In this document: positions 8,494-18,331 of the stretch, one piece after another
Layout: the number at the start of each line of letters is the position of its first letter
Position numbering within the stretch: position 1 is the first letter of the stretch
Source: an uncultured bacterium
GTDB lineage: Bacteria > Actinomycetota > Coriobacteriia > Coriobacteriales > Coriobacteriaceae
Direction of reading: 5' to 3'
NCBI GenBank assembly: GCA_905215115.1
Contig: CAJMOP010000022.1
Span: 1 to 23,736 of the forward strand
Length of the DNA: 23,736 nt
Notes under the pieces: model-generated
Database searches by the model: none
Told to the model about the DNA's origin: nothing
The model's input: the letters and a program-made list of their open reading frames with translations, nothing else
Translations under genes and position numbers: made by a program

Positions 8494-8494
<1 letters not shown>
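7346..8494 (-). CDS. prfB: Peptide chain release factor 2 (RF2), no programmed frameshift
   Basis: Class I release factor that recognises stop codons and triggers peptide release. 382 residues, full length. The catalytic GGQ is in HASGPGGQGVNTTDSAVR. The stop-codon recognition loop reads RISPTDDKKRRQTTF: SPT at residues 210-212 where RF2 proteins normally have SPF (ACC codon at 7859-7861). Most bacterial prfB genes carry an in-frame TGA with a +1 shift near codon 25; here the N-terminus is a single uninterrupted frame from the ATG that shares one base with the secA stop (TAATG). It is therefore translationally coupled to secA and lacks the usual frameshift autoregulation. RF2 identity rests on overall similarity and the secA neighbour. 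Confidence 0.94.
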
Positions 8495-11301
<2,807 letters not shown>

Positions 11302-11434
11302 GTGGTTTTCCTTTTTGGCCATCGCCCACGCCATGCAGCCTCGGGCGAGTTAAACACAGATAAATGTACTTTAGCCAAACAGGACGCGGCCTATACGGTC
11401 GACCTCGACCGCCACGTAATAACTATGACCAACC

Positions 11435-11530
11435 TGCCACAATGGGACAGGTTCATTTTGGCAAGTTTTATCTGAGCAAACGCCGTCTCTCTGCCATTTG
11501 GTGCCACGGGGACAGGTTAGCTTGCACCAA
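11435..11530 (+). repeat. Two tandem REP-like hairpins sharing GGGACAGGTT
   Basis: Two related units lie 63 bases apart in the same orientation: 11435-11463 (TGCCA ... TGGCA arms) and 11498-11530 (TTGGTGC ... GCACCAA arms). Each places GGGACAGGTT in the loop-side sequence. They fill most of the 307-nt space between secA and rpmE, which otherwise contains only the rpmE terminator and presumably the secA promoter, for which I see no convincing -35/-10 pair. They resemble dispersed REP-type repeats; the family is inferred. Confidence 0.6.
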
Positions 11531-11531
11531 T

Positions 11532-11573
11532 AAAAAGAAAAGGGCCGCGCACCCAAATGGATGCACGGCCCTT
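11532..11573 (-). terminator. Intrinsic terminator after rpmE
   Basis: A 15-bp stem (arms 11540-11554 and 11559-11573, three wobbles) with a four-base loop, followed on the minus strand by TTCTTTTT. It begins 35 nt past the rpmE stop. Confidence 0.92.
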
Positions 11574-11608
11574 ATGCCATGAATGCGAGCGATTCCGCGG
11601 CGAGCTAT

Positions 11609-12025
11609 TTACTCAGCAGCCTCGGTGGTCTCGGCCTCCTCGGCAGCGGCCTCCTCGACGGGAGCCTCGGCGGCCTGCTTGGCAGCCTCCTCGGCGAACT
11701 TAGCGGCACGCTTAGCCTTCTCGGCAGCCTTAGCCTCAGCGGCGGCCTTGCGAGCGGCCTCGGCCTCAGCAGCCTTGGCGGCCTTGGCAGCCTTGGCCTC
11801 CTCAGCCTTCTTGAGCTGGGCGGCAGCGGCGCCACCGAACTTGTCAGCGAAGCGCTGGACGCGTCCACCGGTGTCGACGAACTTCTGCTGGCCGGTGTAG
11901 AACGGGTGGCACTCGTTGCAAAGCTCGACCTTCATCTCGGACACGGTAGCGTGCGTCTTGAAGGTGTTGCCGCAGGAGCACGTCACCGTGCACTCGACAT
12001 ACTGGGGATGGATACCCTGCTTCAT
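11609..12025 (-). CDS. rpmE: 50S ribosomal protein L31 with long charged C-terminal tail
   Basis: Large-subunit protein L31, zinc-binding type. 138 residues; standard L31 is about 70. The conserved domain is residues 1-65: MKQGIHPQY, Cys16 and Cys18 in TCSCGN, then Cys36 and Cys39 in CNECHPFYTG, and a C-terminal RVQRF. Residues 66-138 form a low-complexity Ala/Lys/Glu tail, basic in its first half and acidic at the end, probably helical or disordered. The start ATG has AAGGAG nine bases upstream, and that ribosome-binding site lies within a predicted leader helix. It is monocistronic, with its own promoter and terminator. Confidence 0.95.
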   Translation of the reverse strand: MKQGIHPQYVECTVTCSCGNTFKTHATVSEMKVELCNECHPFYTGQQKFVDTGGRVQRFADKFGGAAAAQLKKAEEAKAAKAAKAAEAEAARKAAAEAKAAEKAKRAAKFAEEAAKQAAEAPVEEAAAEEAETTEAAE

Positions 12026-12028
12026 GGT

Positions 12029-12102
12029 AGGACTCCTTATTGGTCAGGCGCTGGTTACCGATCAGCGCATAAGGCGTCTTGGTTTCCGACCAAGACAACA
12101 AA
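12029..12102 (-). promoter_or_regulatory. rpmE: rpmE leader RNA sequestering the ribosome-binding site (L31-Coriobacteria-type candidate)
   Basis: In minus-strand order: hairpin GTCTTGGT-CGGAA-ACCAAGAC (12076-12096, perfect 8 bp), then CCTTAT (12069-12074), a nested hairpin GCGCTG ... CAGCGC (12048-12068), and ATAAGG (12035-12040), which is exactly complementary to CCTTAT and overlaps the AAGGAG ribosome-binding site. This is the expected form of an autoregulatory ribosomal-protein leader. An L31 leader class has been described in Coriobacteria; membership is an inference without a covariance-model search. Confidence 0.7.
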
Positions 12103-12109
12103 CTCGGCT

Positions 12110-12138
12110 ATGGTACCACGGCGCCGCGCGTCCCACAA
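12110..12138 (-). promoter_or_regulatory. Candidate promoter of rpmE
   Basis: The minus strand has -35 TTGTGG (12133-12138), a 17-nt spacer and -10 TACCAT (12110-12115) with an upstream TGG (extended -10). The predicted start would be near 12103, giving a leader that begins just before the two hairpins. Confidence 0.5.
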
Positions 12139-12219
12139 AAGGTTCACGGTCTTTTCGGAACGACACGAATCTGACCCATCGAAACACATCTCCACCGTTC
12201 CTTCAACTGGGAAAATGCC

Positions 12220-12250
12220 GTCCCCGGGGCCTGAGAAGGGCCCCGGGGAC
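12220..12250. repeat. Perfect 12-bp GC-rich inverted repeat
   Basis: GTCCCCGGGGCC and its exact complement are separated by seven bases. It abuts the left 63-nt repeat with no gap; a weaker CCTCCG/CGGAGG hairpin (19427-19461) stands in the same place before the right copy. Confidence 0.8.
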
Positions 12251-12313
12251 GTTCGACTGACTGCGGGAACGGCCTTTCCGCTCAATGTGTTCGGCTGAGA
12301 TCGGAAATCAACC
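12251..12313 (+). repeat. Left copy of 63-nt direct repeat bounding the accessory block
   Basis: Matches 19463-19525 in the same orientation at 61 of 63 positions (differences at repeat positions 6 and 26). It contains two internal copies of the decamer GTTCGRCTGA about 38 nt apart. It sits between the rpmE promoter and the terminator of the ABC cassette. It could be an attachment-site duplication or a dispersed repeat. Confidence 0.85.
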
Positions 12314-12316
12314 AAA

Positions 12317-12331
12317 CTGAACCAGGTTCAG
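12317..12331. repeat. 15-bp perfect palindrome
   Basis: CTGAACC-A-GGTTCAG, four bases past the left 63-nt repeat. It may be a protein-binding site or recombination core; nothing equivalent follows the right copy. Confidence 0.5.
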
Positions 12332-12341
12332 CTGGCATGGT

Positions 12342-12373
12342 TAAAAACGGGGGCGACGCTTTTGCGTCGCCCC
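12342..12373 (-). terminator. Intrinsic terminator of the ABC/secreted-protein cassette
   Basis: The minus strand has a perfect 10-bp stem GGGGCGACGC / GCGTCGCCCC around a four-base loop, followed by CGTTTTTA. It lies 18 nt past the stop of the small secreted protein gene. Confidence 0.9.
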
Positions 12374-12391
12374 TCGTCCCAGCCGGTTGCT

Positions 12392-12736
12392 TTAGTTGTA
12401 CACACGGTAGTTACACTTGAACTGGGTTATGTGTCCATAGTTTGAGCCGTACCAACCCGACGTATAGCTGATTGCCTTTGCGCCTAGATAGTCGTAGCCC
12501 TTGTTGTAGCGAAGCTGACGGTAGGTCGTGTCGTACTCTGCTACGTAAAACGTGTCTCCAGAGAAGGCTTTGTACCGGTCCTTAACCGTCGAAGCCATGT
12601 ACGCGGGTTCGACATCGCCCTTCTCCCCGTTGAGCGCATAGACGGGTGCCGCGATTCCGCATAAAGCCGTTGCCACGAGGATGGCGTAGACAGCCATGCG
12701 CGACGCATTGGACTTCAGCTGTTCAAATAGTTTCAT
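12392..12736 (-). CDS. Small secreted tyrosine-rich protein of unknown function
   Basis: 114 residues from ATG 12736, chosen because GGGAGG lies eight bases upstream; an ATG three codons earlier is too close to that site. An N-terminal Sec-type signal peptide is clear: basic start with Lys2, Lys8 and Arg14, hydrophobic core of about 15-30, and a probable cut after Ala34 in PVYA|LNG. The mature 80 residues contain 13 Tyr, one Trp and a single Cys, and end in CNYRVYN. It is the last gene of the ABC cassette, starting one base after the stop of the permease-ATPase fusion, so it is made with it. GC content is visibly lower than in the housekeeping genes. I recognise no family. Position suggests an exported peptide handled or resisted by the transporter (inference); lactococcin 972-like bacteriocins were considered but the motif pattern does not match. 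Confidence 0.75.
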   Translation of the reverse strand: MKLFEQLKSNASRMAVYAILVATALCGIAAPVYALNGEKGDVEPAYMASTVKDRYKAFSGDTFYVAEYDTTYRQLRYNKGYDYLGAKAISYTSGWYGSNYGHITQFKCNYRVYN

Positions 12737-12737
12737 G

Positions 12738-14552
12738 TCATTCACCTCCCTCGTATGTATCGAGGTATTCCTGCTTGAGCGTCTGCGAGGACGACTTGAT
12801 CTTTTCCACGAGCGTGCCGGCCTCGATGAAGTAGAACGAGTTGGTGAGGTCTGCCAGGTCGTCGAGCAGATGGCTTGAAATGAGCACGCTGCGTCCCCGC
12901 GCCACCTCGCTGCGCATCGCGTCGCAGGAGGTTTTCCGTTTTCCCGGATCGAGGCCGTTCAGCGGTTCATCGAGGATGAGGTACGGGCAATCGGTCGCTA
13001 TCGCCATGGCAAGCTTTACCTGCTGCTTCATTCCTGTCGAGAGTTTACGGGTCGGCTTGTCGAGATATGGGGAGATTCCGAGGGAGTCGCAGAGCGAGTC
13101 GATGTCGGCGGCCGATTTCCACGCCTCCCTAACGAAAGCAAGGTGCTCGATGGCCGATAGCGTGGGATAGAGATCCGCGCTGCCCGAAGAGCTCAGGTAG
13201 ACGAGTTCTGCAAATTCGGCTGATCGACGTTGGCAGATTCCGTCTGCCGCCAGGCTTCCCGAGCGGATGCGGGTGGGAAATTGGCCCGACAGCGCTTCAA
13301 GAAGGGTGGTTTTCCCCGAGCCGTTGGGAGCAACGAGGCCCGCCGCCGTTCCCGGGCTCAGGAAAAGCGACCCGATTGAAAGTATCGTCGCGCTTCCGTA
13401 TCCCACGCTCGCGTCCAGAAGCTCGAGCCCATGGCGCTTTTTCGCGGGTCCAGGCTGTTTGGGGGAACGTGTCGCAACGGCGCCGACCGCAAAGAAGACC
13501 GCGACGTATGCCAGGGCCACGGCAAGCATCGATGCGCTGCCTGAACCGGAGCCAATGAATTCTGTCGGGAAGCATCCTACGTAACCCGTTGCCTCGATAG
13601 GCGAGAATACGGGCAGTGGCAGGAGCCCGAGCACGGCATTATGCCCTAGTGCCGAATCGGACAATAACGGGAATGCCGGGGCCGCGACAAGCAGCGCGGA
13701 GGTAAGGGGGCCCGCGAGGACGCGCCTCGTTGCGGTCGATAGGACGGCGGAGCAAACGGATATCAAGGTTCCGCCCGCAAGCAGCGCGAGAAGCAGGGCT
13801 GTGAAGACGTTTCCCGCGGTCGTGGTGGTAAGCGCGCCGTCATGGAAGAAGGCGATCGGGTACCCAATTTGCCCGAAGCCGTTTAGGGCCAAGGCGTAAA
13901 TGCCCCCGGGTGCGAGGCCGGCGAGGAGCATCGCGGTCCCCGCGGCGATTATCGAAAACACGATCTGGATAAGGCGCCGGAATTTGGGCACGGGCGCCTT
14001 TGCCGCCAGGGTTCCGGGCCTTGTGGCGCCGAGCACGAGTATCGACGAGAGAAGGAAGGGGATGAAGGGAAGGAAAGACGGCGCCGTGGCAATGGCGTAA
14101 GGCAGGAAGGAAAGGAATGGCAGGTCGTTTGCGGAGGCCGGGATATCCGTGATGCCGGAGCTGCTCAGGGCACGGCAATATGCGAGCGCTGCGTCATTGG
14201 TCTCTCGGTCTCCCACGATGGACCCGGATTGGAAGCCTTCGCCCATGAGCGCGTAGTAGCTCTCGGCAGAATCGAGAAAGGCGGCGTCGGTTTGAGCGGC
14301 AAGGGCGGCGTTCGCGTATCTTGCAAGCTCCGCGTCATTTTGCTGCTCTGGAGATAGGTCTGTGCCGCTGGCCTGGGGCGCGCGCGTATTGAATGCGTCG
14401 ACAAAGCTCTGCATGCCCTGTTTCATAAAGAAGGGCCCGTAGATGGGTGAATTGAACGCAATGGGGACGGAAAAGGCTGCAGCGAGAACGAGCGTACAAA
14501 TCCATACGGCCTTGTCTCTTAGGATTAGTTTGAGAAGAAGTCGACAGTACAT
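12738..14552 (-). CDS. ABC-2 permease fused to ABC ATPase (half-transporter in permease-ATPase order)
   Basis: 604 residues. The N-terminal part is a membrane domain: a segment at about 16-34, an extracytoplasmic stretch of about 40-145, then segments around 155-176, 195-218, 247-272, 280-298 and 340-360. The C-terminal ATPase spans about 375-604: Walker A core APNGSGKTT (408-416), signature LSTGMKQQ (504-511), Walker B YLILDEP (524-530), H-loop His561. Family ATPases and permeases are normally separate chains. A short motif LNGFGQIGYPIAF near 222-235 recurs twice in the neighbouring 740-residue permease. A 153-nt gap separates it from the upstream ATPase gene; the ATG at 14552 has only AGGTG 8-9 nt upstream. 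Substrate unknown; export or immunity for the adjacent secreted protein is plausible. Confidence 0.88.
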   Translation of the reverse strand: MYCRLLLKLILRDKAVWICTLVLAAAFSVPIAFNSPIYGPFFMKQGMQSFVDAFNTRAPQASGTDLSPEQQNDAELARYANAALAAQTDAAFLDSAESYYALMGEGFQSGSIVGDRETNDAALAYCRALSSSGITDIPASANDLPFLSFLPYAIATAPSFLPFIPFLLSSILVLGATRPGTLAAKAPVPKFRRLIQIVFSIIAAGTAMLLAGLAPGGIYALALNGFGQIGYPIAFFHDGALTTTTAGNVFTALLLALLAGGTLISVCSAVLSTATRRVLAGPLTSALLVAAPAFPLLSDSALGHNAVLGLLPLPVFSPIEATGYVGCFPTEFIGSGSGSASMLAVALAYVAVFFAVGAVATRSPKQPGPAKKRHGLELLDASVGYGSATILSIGSLFLSPGTAAGLVAPNGSGKTTLLEALSGQFPTRIRSGSLAADGICQRRSAEFAELVYLSSSGSADLYPTLSAIEHLAFVREAWKSAADIDSLCDSLGISPYLDKPTRKLSTGMKQQVKLAMAIATDCPYLILDEPLNGLDPGKRKTSCDAMRSEVARGRSVLISSHLLDDLADLTNSFYFIEAGTLVEKIKSSSQTLKQEYLDTYEGGE

Positions 14553-14705
14553 TTAGAAGCACCTACGTTCCTCAAAGAATTGTTAGATTAAAAGTAACAG
14601 ACCGGATGAAGATACGTGCGACGGGGGCGAGGCGAATGGCTGAGCGGTATCGATATGCGGGTTCAACGGTATCACATTGGCCACATAGATTTTTAACTTG
14701 CATTT
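14553..14705. other. AT-richer gap inside the ABC cassette
   Basis: 153 nt between the ATPase stop and the fusion gene start. It contains T-rich minus-strand stretches (for example TTACTTTTAATCTAAC) that could hold a second promoter, but I see no convincing -35/-10 pair and no hairpin terminator, so readthrough from the upstream genes is likely. Confidence 0.4.
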
Positions 14706-15455
14706 CTACCCGCCCTTTTCGTAGAGTCGCCGATACGTGCTTAGCGCACCCTCGGCGCGTCCGGCAGGCTTTGCGAAATGGGATCCAGGAGACTTCGGCG
14801 CAGCATCATCTTGCGGAATGCTTCTAATGAGCCTCCCATCCTTCAAAAACAGAATCTCATCGCACAGCCTATCGACCGAATCCAAGATGTGGGATGACAT
14901 GATGATGCACGTACCAGAATCGGCCAGCTTCCTGAGAATCTCGGAATGCAAGTCCACCCTGCTGGGGTCGAGCGCGTTCATGGGCTCATCTAATAGAAGG
15001 TACCGCGCGCCCGTCGCATACGCAATCGCCAGGGTAAGCTGCTGCTTCATGCCCTGGCTCAGAGTGCGGATCCTCATCTTCGCGAACTCGCCTATCTGCG
15101 TTTGTTCCACTATCTCTTCGATATCGCGAGCATGCGGCCACATATCGCAAACCATCTTGAGGTGATCTTCCGCACGCAATCCGGGATACAGCAGCGTCCC
15201 CTCACCAGGTGCATAGAAGATCATAGAACGGACCTCTCTCGCACCCGTACCCTGCACCTCATCCAGAACGATGCTCCCGTCCACGCGAGGACCCGGCAAA
15301 CCTGCCATCGCACGCAGCAACGTCGTCTTTCCATGCCCGTTCGGAGCGACGAGACCGTAGACCGTACCCGGGGCAAACTCAGCGTTCACCGAATCTACGA
15401 GCACCTTCTTTCCATAAGAGATCGTCAGCGTTTGAAGGTCAATCATCGAGATCAT
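14706..15455 (-). CDS. ABC transporter ATP-binding protein (ABC-2/CcmA type)
   Basis: 249-residue nucleotide-binding subunit. Walker A APNGHGKTT (37-45), signature LSQGMKQQLTLA (132-143), Walker B YLLLDEPMNALDP (152-164), H-loop His189. The sequence is close in style to the ATPase half of the next gene. The start ATG overlaps the stop of the upstream permease as ATGA, with AAAGGGG before it, so the two are translationally coupled; a second ATG at codon 4 is possible. The C-terminal 40 residues after the ATPase core (Pro/Ala rich, ending RRLYEKGG) are not part of the catalytic domain. It likely energises the double-length permease encoded upstream. Confidence 0.93.
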   Translation of the reverse strand: MISMIDLQTLTISYGKKVLVDSVNAEFAPGTVYGLVAPNGHGKTTLLRAMAGLPGPRVDGSIVLDEVQGTGAREVRSMIFYAPGEGTLLYPGLRAEDHLKMVCDMWPHARDIEEIVEQTQIGEFAKMRIRTLSQGMKQQLTLAIAYATGARYLLLDEPMNALDPSRVDLHSEILRKLADSGTCIIMSSHILDSVDRLCDEILFLKDGRLIRSIPQDDAAPKSPGSHFAKPAGRAEGALSTYRRLYEKGG

Positions 15456-17674
15456 CCCCTTTCGATCTTTGGAACACTCAGGCGCACCATCAACGGAGAT
15501 ACGGCGCCCAAGACCACCAGCAGAGCGCCCGATGCGCCGACGACCTCTCCAAAAGGCATCGCGTTCGTCCCTCGCCCAAGGAACCCAATCGTCCCCACCT
15601 GGGAAGCGGGATCAAACGAGGCGAATGGAGCCAGCAGCGCGACGCCCATGCCCACGCTTTCAACATGAGCGCTCAACGAACCCAACACCAAGAGAACCGC
15701 GCAAACCATTCCGGTGACAACGGGGTTGCGGCTAATCGCTGCTGTCAACGCAGCGACGACGGAAATCACGCCGTATGCCATGACCAGCAACGGAATACTG
15801 CACAACACCGCCTCCCCCACCATGGACGTTGTCGAAGCTCCCGCCCGAATGAGAGCGACGGGATACTCCGATCCACCCGCACCGTTCTTAATCACGGACA
15901 CAACGACAGCGGGAACCATCGACACCAAAAGCAGCACCAAGCCAAGCAGGAGAGCCAGCGCAACAGCCGTCAGAAAACGCACATGCGCTGTTGCGGGGAT
16001 CTGGAGAACCAGAAGGGAACGACACTGCAGGTGGGTGCACGCGAGCGATGTGACAACCACGGGCAACAGCAAAAATAAGGAGGGAAGCGCTGCCTGGAGA
16101 TACGAAAGGAGGATTAATGGGGGCATCTTCGTACTTAACTCGTAAACCTTGGGGTCCGGCAAGCTCGCGATCGACTCAAGCAGAAGGGCGCGCGCCTCCG
16201 CACGAGAAGGAGTCTCCGGCTCGATTCCGATCGATTGCAGGAGAGTCGCATCTGCCGCGCCCAGCTCACCTCGAGCGCGCTCGTACGTCGCAAGGCTTCG
16301 AAACCCCTCCGCAGGCATAGGCGCGTACACGAAACCCGAAAGAGCATCCCGCATGTCTTCCAGGGCCGCTTTGCCCTCGACGTCCATATTCGCAGCGTTC
16401 TGCTCTAGATACCGATCTATTGAACGGAGCTCCCCATCCCTATACCGAACAGCGGAAACGTTATCAGCGTCAGGAAACATCTCGACCAGAGCCGGGGCCA
16501 GCATCGTCGTCGACATTGCAATCGCGCATACGGCGAGGGTAGGAGAACGCAGGAGCAGTTTCCCCATCGTTCTTACGTATGCAACGGCGGAGGCACAAGC
16601 GCTCGAACGAGCTGCCGTTCTCGATGCAGTGAAGGAACCTCTCTCAAGACAAATCGGGGATATCGGGCACGCGCAGCCGCTCTTTCCAGCAACGCAAAGC
16701 AGGCTAATTGCCAGCACCTCGATCCCGATTGCGCATACGAGGGCAATCGCGCCACGCTCGAAGCAAAGTCCAGGCAGATTCACTATCTGCGTTGTCGGGT
16801 ACGGGCTATAGGCGCCGACGGTCAACTCAGTGTTCGCATACGTAAGGGGATTCAACAGGGCGAACTCACGTAAAGCGATGGATCTTCCGTAATACCCGGG
16901 AACCATCGTCACCCCCATCAGGGCACATACGAACACGATTCCAAGCGTAGGGTTATTGGCAATCTTCACGGCAAGGTGAACGACAAGCGAGATGAACGCT
17001 GCCACCAAGAATTGCAAGATGGCCGTCTGCGCGAACACCAGCCAAGCCGGTTTGATAACCGGAGTCGCATATTGAATGTAGCCTATCGGATAGAACGGCG
17101 AGCCCGGGCCATTCTTCACAAGCGCGGCGATTATCCCTGGAAGATTGATGGCGAGGACGGCAAGCATTGCAAAAACACTCGCCCATACGCTCGATGCAAC
17201 AAGTCTACCCAGCTCGCCCATCGGTGCCTGGATGATGAGCTTTTCACGTTTGTTAAGACGCGCGGCAAGGAACGAGACGGCAACGGCCGTTGCGACCCAT
17301 AGCAAGTACTCCTTCGATCCGTCATAAAAGGAGTACGCTCCATCCGATACCTGCAGAAACGGAAGCAGAGGAGAGAGCGGTGCCAAGATAAGACGTCCCG
17401 CGGCAAGAGGGTACAGAAGCGCGGGCATGCTTGATGAAGAGGTATAGACACCGTCCTCCCCCGCATTCACAAGCGCATCCGCATAGGATGCTGACAATTC
17501 CTGCTCAACACGGGTTATTCCCGACTCGAGGTATTCGACCCGTCCGTCGATGCCAGCCGCGCTCCTGAAGACGGGCAGAGCACAAAGAACCATCAACGCA
17601 ACAACGACAACACAGAGCGACCTGGAGGAGAGAAGCGACCTAAAGATCGCCTTCGAGATTTTGAGCATATTCAT
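15452..17674 (-). CDS. Double-length ABC-2 type permease with internal duplication
   Basis: 740 residues. Two permease modules lie in tandem, each with a first membrane segment (about 18-36 and 376-396), an extracytoplasmic stretch (about 38-85 and 400-515) and four to five further segments. The halves share KNGPGSPFYPIGYIQ (187-201) and KNGAGGSEYPVALIR (596-610). A Cys-rich linker (CACPISPIC, 334-342) joins the modules. The frame also has an ATG six codons upstream (17692), but AAGG six bases before the ATG at 17674 favours the shorter form. It is first gene of the minus-strand cassette and overlaps the ATPase by four bases. A dimer-like permease in one chain implies it may pair with two ATPase domains. 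Substrate unknown. Confidence 0.87.
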   Translation of the reverse strand: MNMLKISKAIFRSLLSSRSLCVVVVALMVLCALPVFRSAAGIDGRVEYLESGITRVEQELSASYADALVNAGEDGVYTSSSSMPALLYPLAAGRLILAPLSPLLPFLQVSDGAYSFYDGSKEYLLWVATAVAVSFLAARLNKREKLIIQAPMGELGRLVASSVWASVFAMLAVLAINLPGIIAALVKNGPGSPFYPIGYIQYATPVIKPAWLVFAQTAILQFLVAAFISLVVHLAVKIANNPTLGIVFVCALMGVTMVPGYYGRSIALREFALLNPLTYANTELTVGAYSPYPTTQIVNLPGLCFERGAIALVCAIGIEVLAISLLCVAGKSGCACPISPICLERGSFTASRTAARSSACASAVAYVRTMGKLLLRSPTLAVCAIAMSTTMLAPALVEMFPDADNVSAVRYRDGELRSIDRYLEQNAANMDVEGKAALEDMRDALSGFVYAPMPAEGFRSLATYERARGELGAADATLLQSIGIEPETPSRAEARALLLESIASLPDPKVYELSTKMPPLILLSYLQAALPSLFLLLPVVVTSLACTHLQCRSLLVLQIPATAHVRFLTAVALALLLGLVLLLVSMVPAVVVSVIKNGAGGSEYPVALIRAGASTTSMVGEAVLCSIPLLVMAYGVISVVAALTAAISRNPVVTGMVCAVLLVLGSLSAHVESVGMGVALLAPFASFDPASQVGTIGFLGRGTNAMPFGEVVGASGALLVVLGAVSPLMVRLSVPKIERG

Positions 17675-17701
17675 CGCCAACCTTAACCTCATCCAGTCGG
17701 A

Positions 17702-17732
17702 ACAGAGGGGCCGAACAAAATGCTCGGCCCTT
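17702..17732. promoter_or_regulatory. Hairpin in the divergent intergenic region
   Basis: GGGCCGA and TCGGCCC pair around a nine-base loop just upstream of the permease gene. It would lie in the 5' leader of the minus-strand cassette. It could be a leader structure; on the plus strand it is followed by TTATTA, too weak for a terminator. Confidence 0.4.
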
Positions 17733-17737
17733 ATTAC

Positions 17738-17766
17738 TTGCCGGCAAAGTCAATTTAACATAAACT
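17738..17766 (+). promoter_or_regulatory. Candidate promoter of the DUF2975-XRE pair
   Basis: -35 TTGCCG (17738-17743), 17-nt spacer, -10 TAAACT (17761-17766); both match consensus at four of six positions. The -10 is the centre of the dyad at 17754-17772. Confidence 0.45.
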
Positions 17767-17772
17767 GTTAAA
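17754..17772. promoter_or_regulatory. Operator-like dyad TTTAACA-N5-TGTTAAA
   Basis: A perfect 7-bp inverted repeat with a five-base spacer lies in the 135-nt space between two divergent transcription units. It covers the candidate plus-strand -10. A binding site for the XRE protein encoded at 18332 is the simplest reading (inference). Confidence 0.65.
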
Positions 17773-17809
17773 AAGTAACCTGAGTTTTTTAAATTCTTCG
17801 GAGGTTATT

Positions 17810-18322
17810 ATGAGTTCCGACAATCGCACTCCCCGGCTTCATTCCTTCCGCATCGCATGTGCGATAGCCTCTGCGACCCTTTGCGCCACCGCCATCGCAC
17901 AAGTGGCGTTCTCCTTAAAGCCAGCAATCGAAGTGCTCGACAACCCTGTAATTGCAGACTCCCCCGCGTATCCAGCCCTTGCGATCTCGACATTGGTCCC
18001 TGCCGTCATCGGTATCGCTACGACCATCCTCAGCGCCGTTCTCGTGTGGACGATCAAGAGCGGAGACCCCTTCAAGAAAGGGTCTGCGACATGCTTGAAG
18101 GTGCTCGGCATTCTCTTCGTTGTTCAAGCTGCCACCAGCCTCTACGCCGGCTCACTCAAAACCTCCGTTTCGATGTTTGGCGGCGAGGGGGCCGTCGGCG
18201 CCCAAGAGATCGCTTCATCATTCGATTGGACCTCTCTGGTTCTCGGCATCGTCCTGTTCATGCTTTCCCAGCTCTTCTTGTACGCCCGAGAGCTGTACCT
18301 CGACTCCGACGAGATTGCGTAA
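17810..18322 (+). CDS. DUF2975-type four-segment membrane protein
   Basis: 170 residues with four hydrophobic segments (about 14-36, 55-82, 94-114 and 139-160) and the C-terminal LFLYARELYLDSDEIA characteristic of DUF2975 proteins. These are small membrane proteins of unknown function typically encoded directly before a short XRE regulator, as here. The start has GGAGG seven bases upstream. It diverges from the ABC cassette. It probably works with the regulator, for example as a membrane sensor or anti-regulator, but this is inferred from the pairing only. Confidence 0.82.
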   Translation: MSSDNRTPRLHSFRIACAIASATLCATAIAQVAFSLKPAIEVLDNPVIADSPAYPALAISTLVPAVIGIATTILSAVLVWTIKSGDPFKKGSATCLKVLGILFVVQAATSLYAGSLKTSVSMFGGEGAVGAQEIASSFDWTSLVLGIVLFMLSQLFLYARELYLDSDEIA

Positions 18323-18331
18323 GGAAACGCC

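Noticed and set aside
12392..12736. Lactococcin 972-type bacteriocin
   Set aside because: Signal peptide, small size and ABC neighbours fit, but the mature sequence lacks the expected Gly-Gly-x-Trp start and spacing, and the transporter ATPases are ABC-2 rather than MacB-like.
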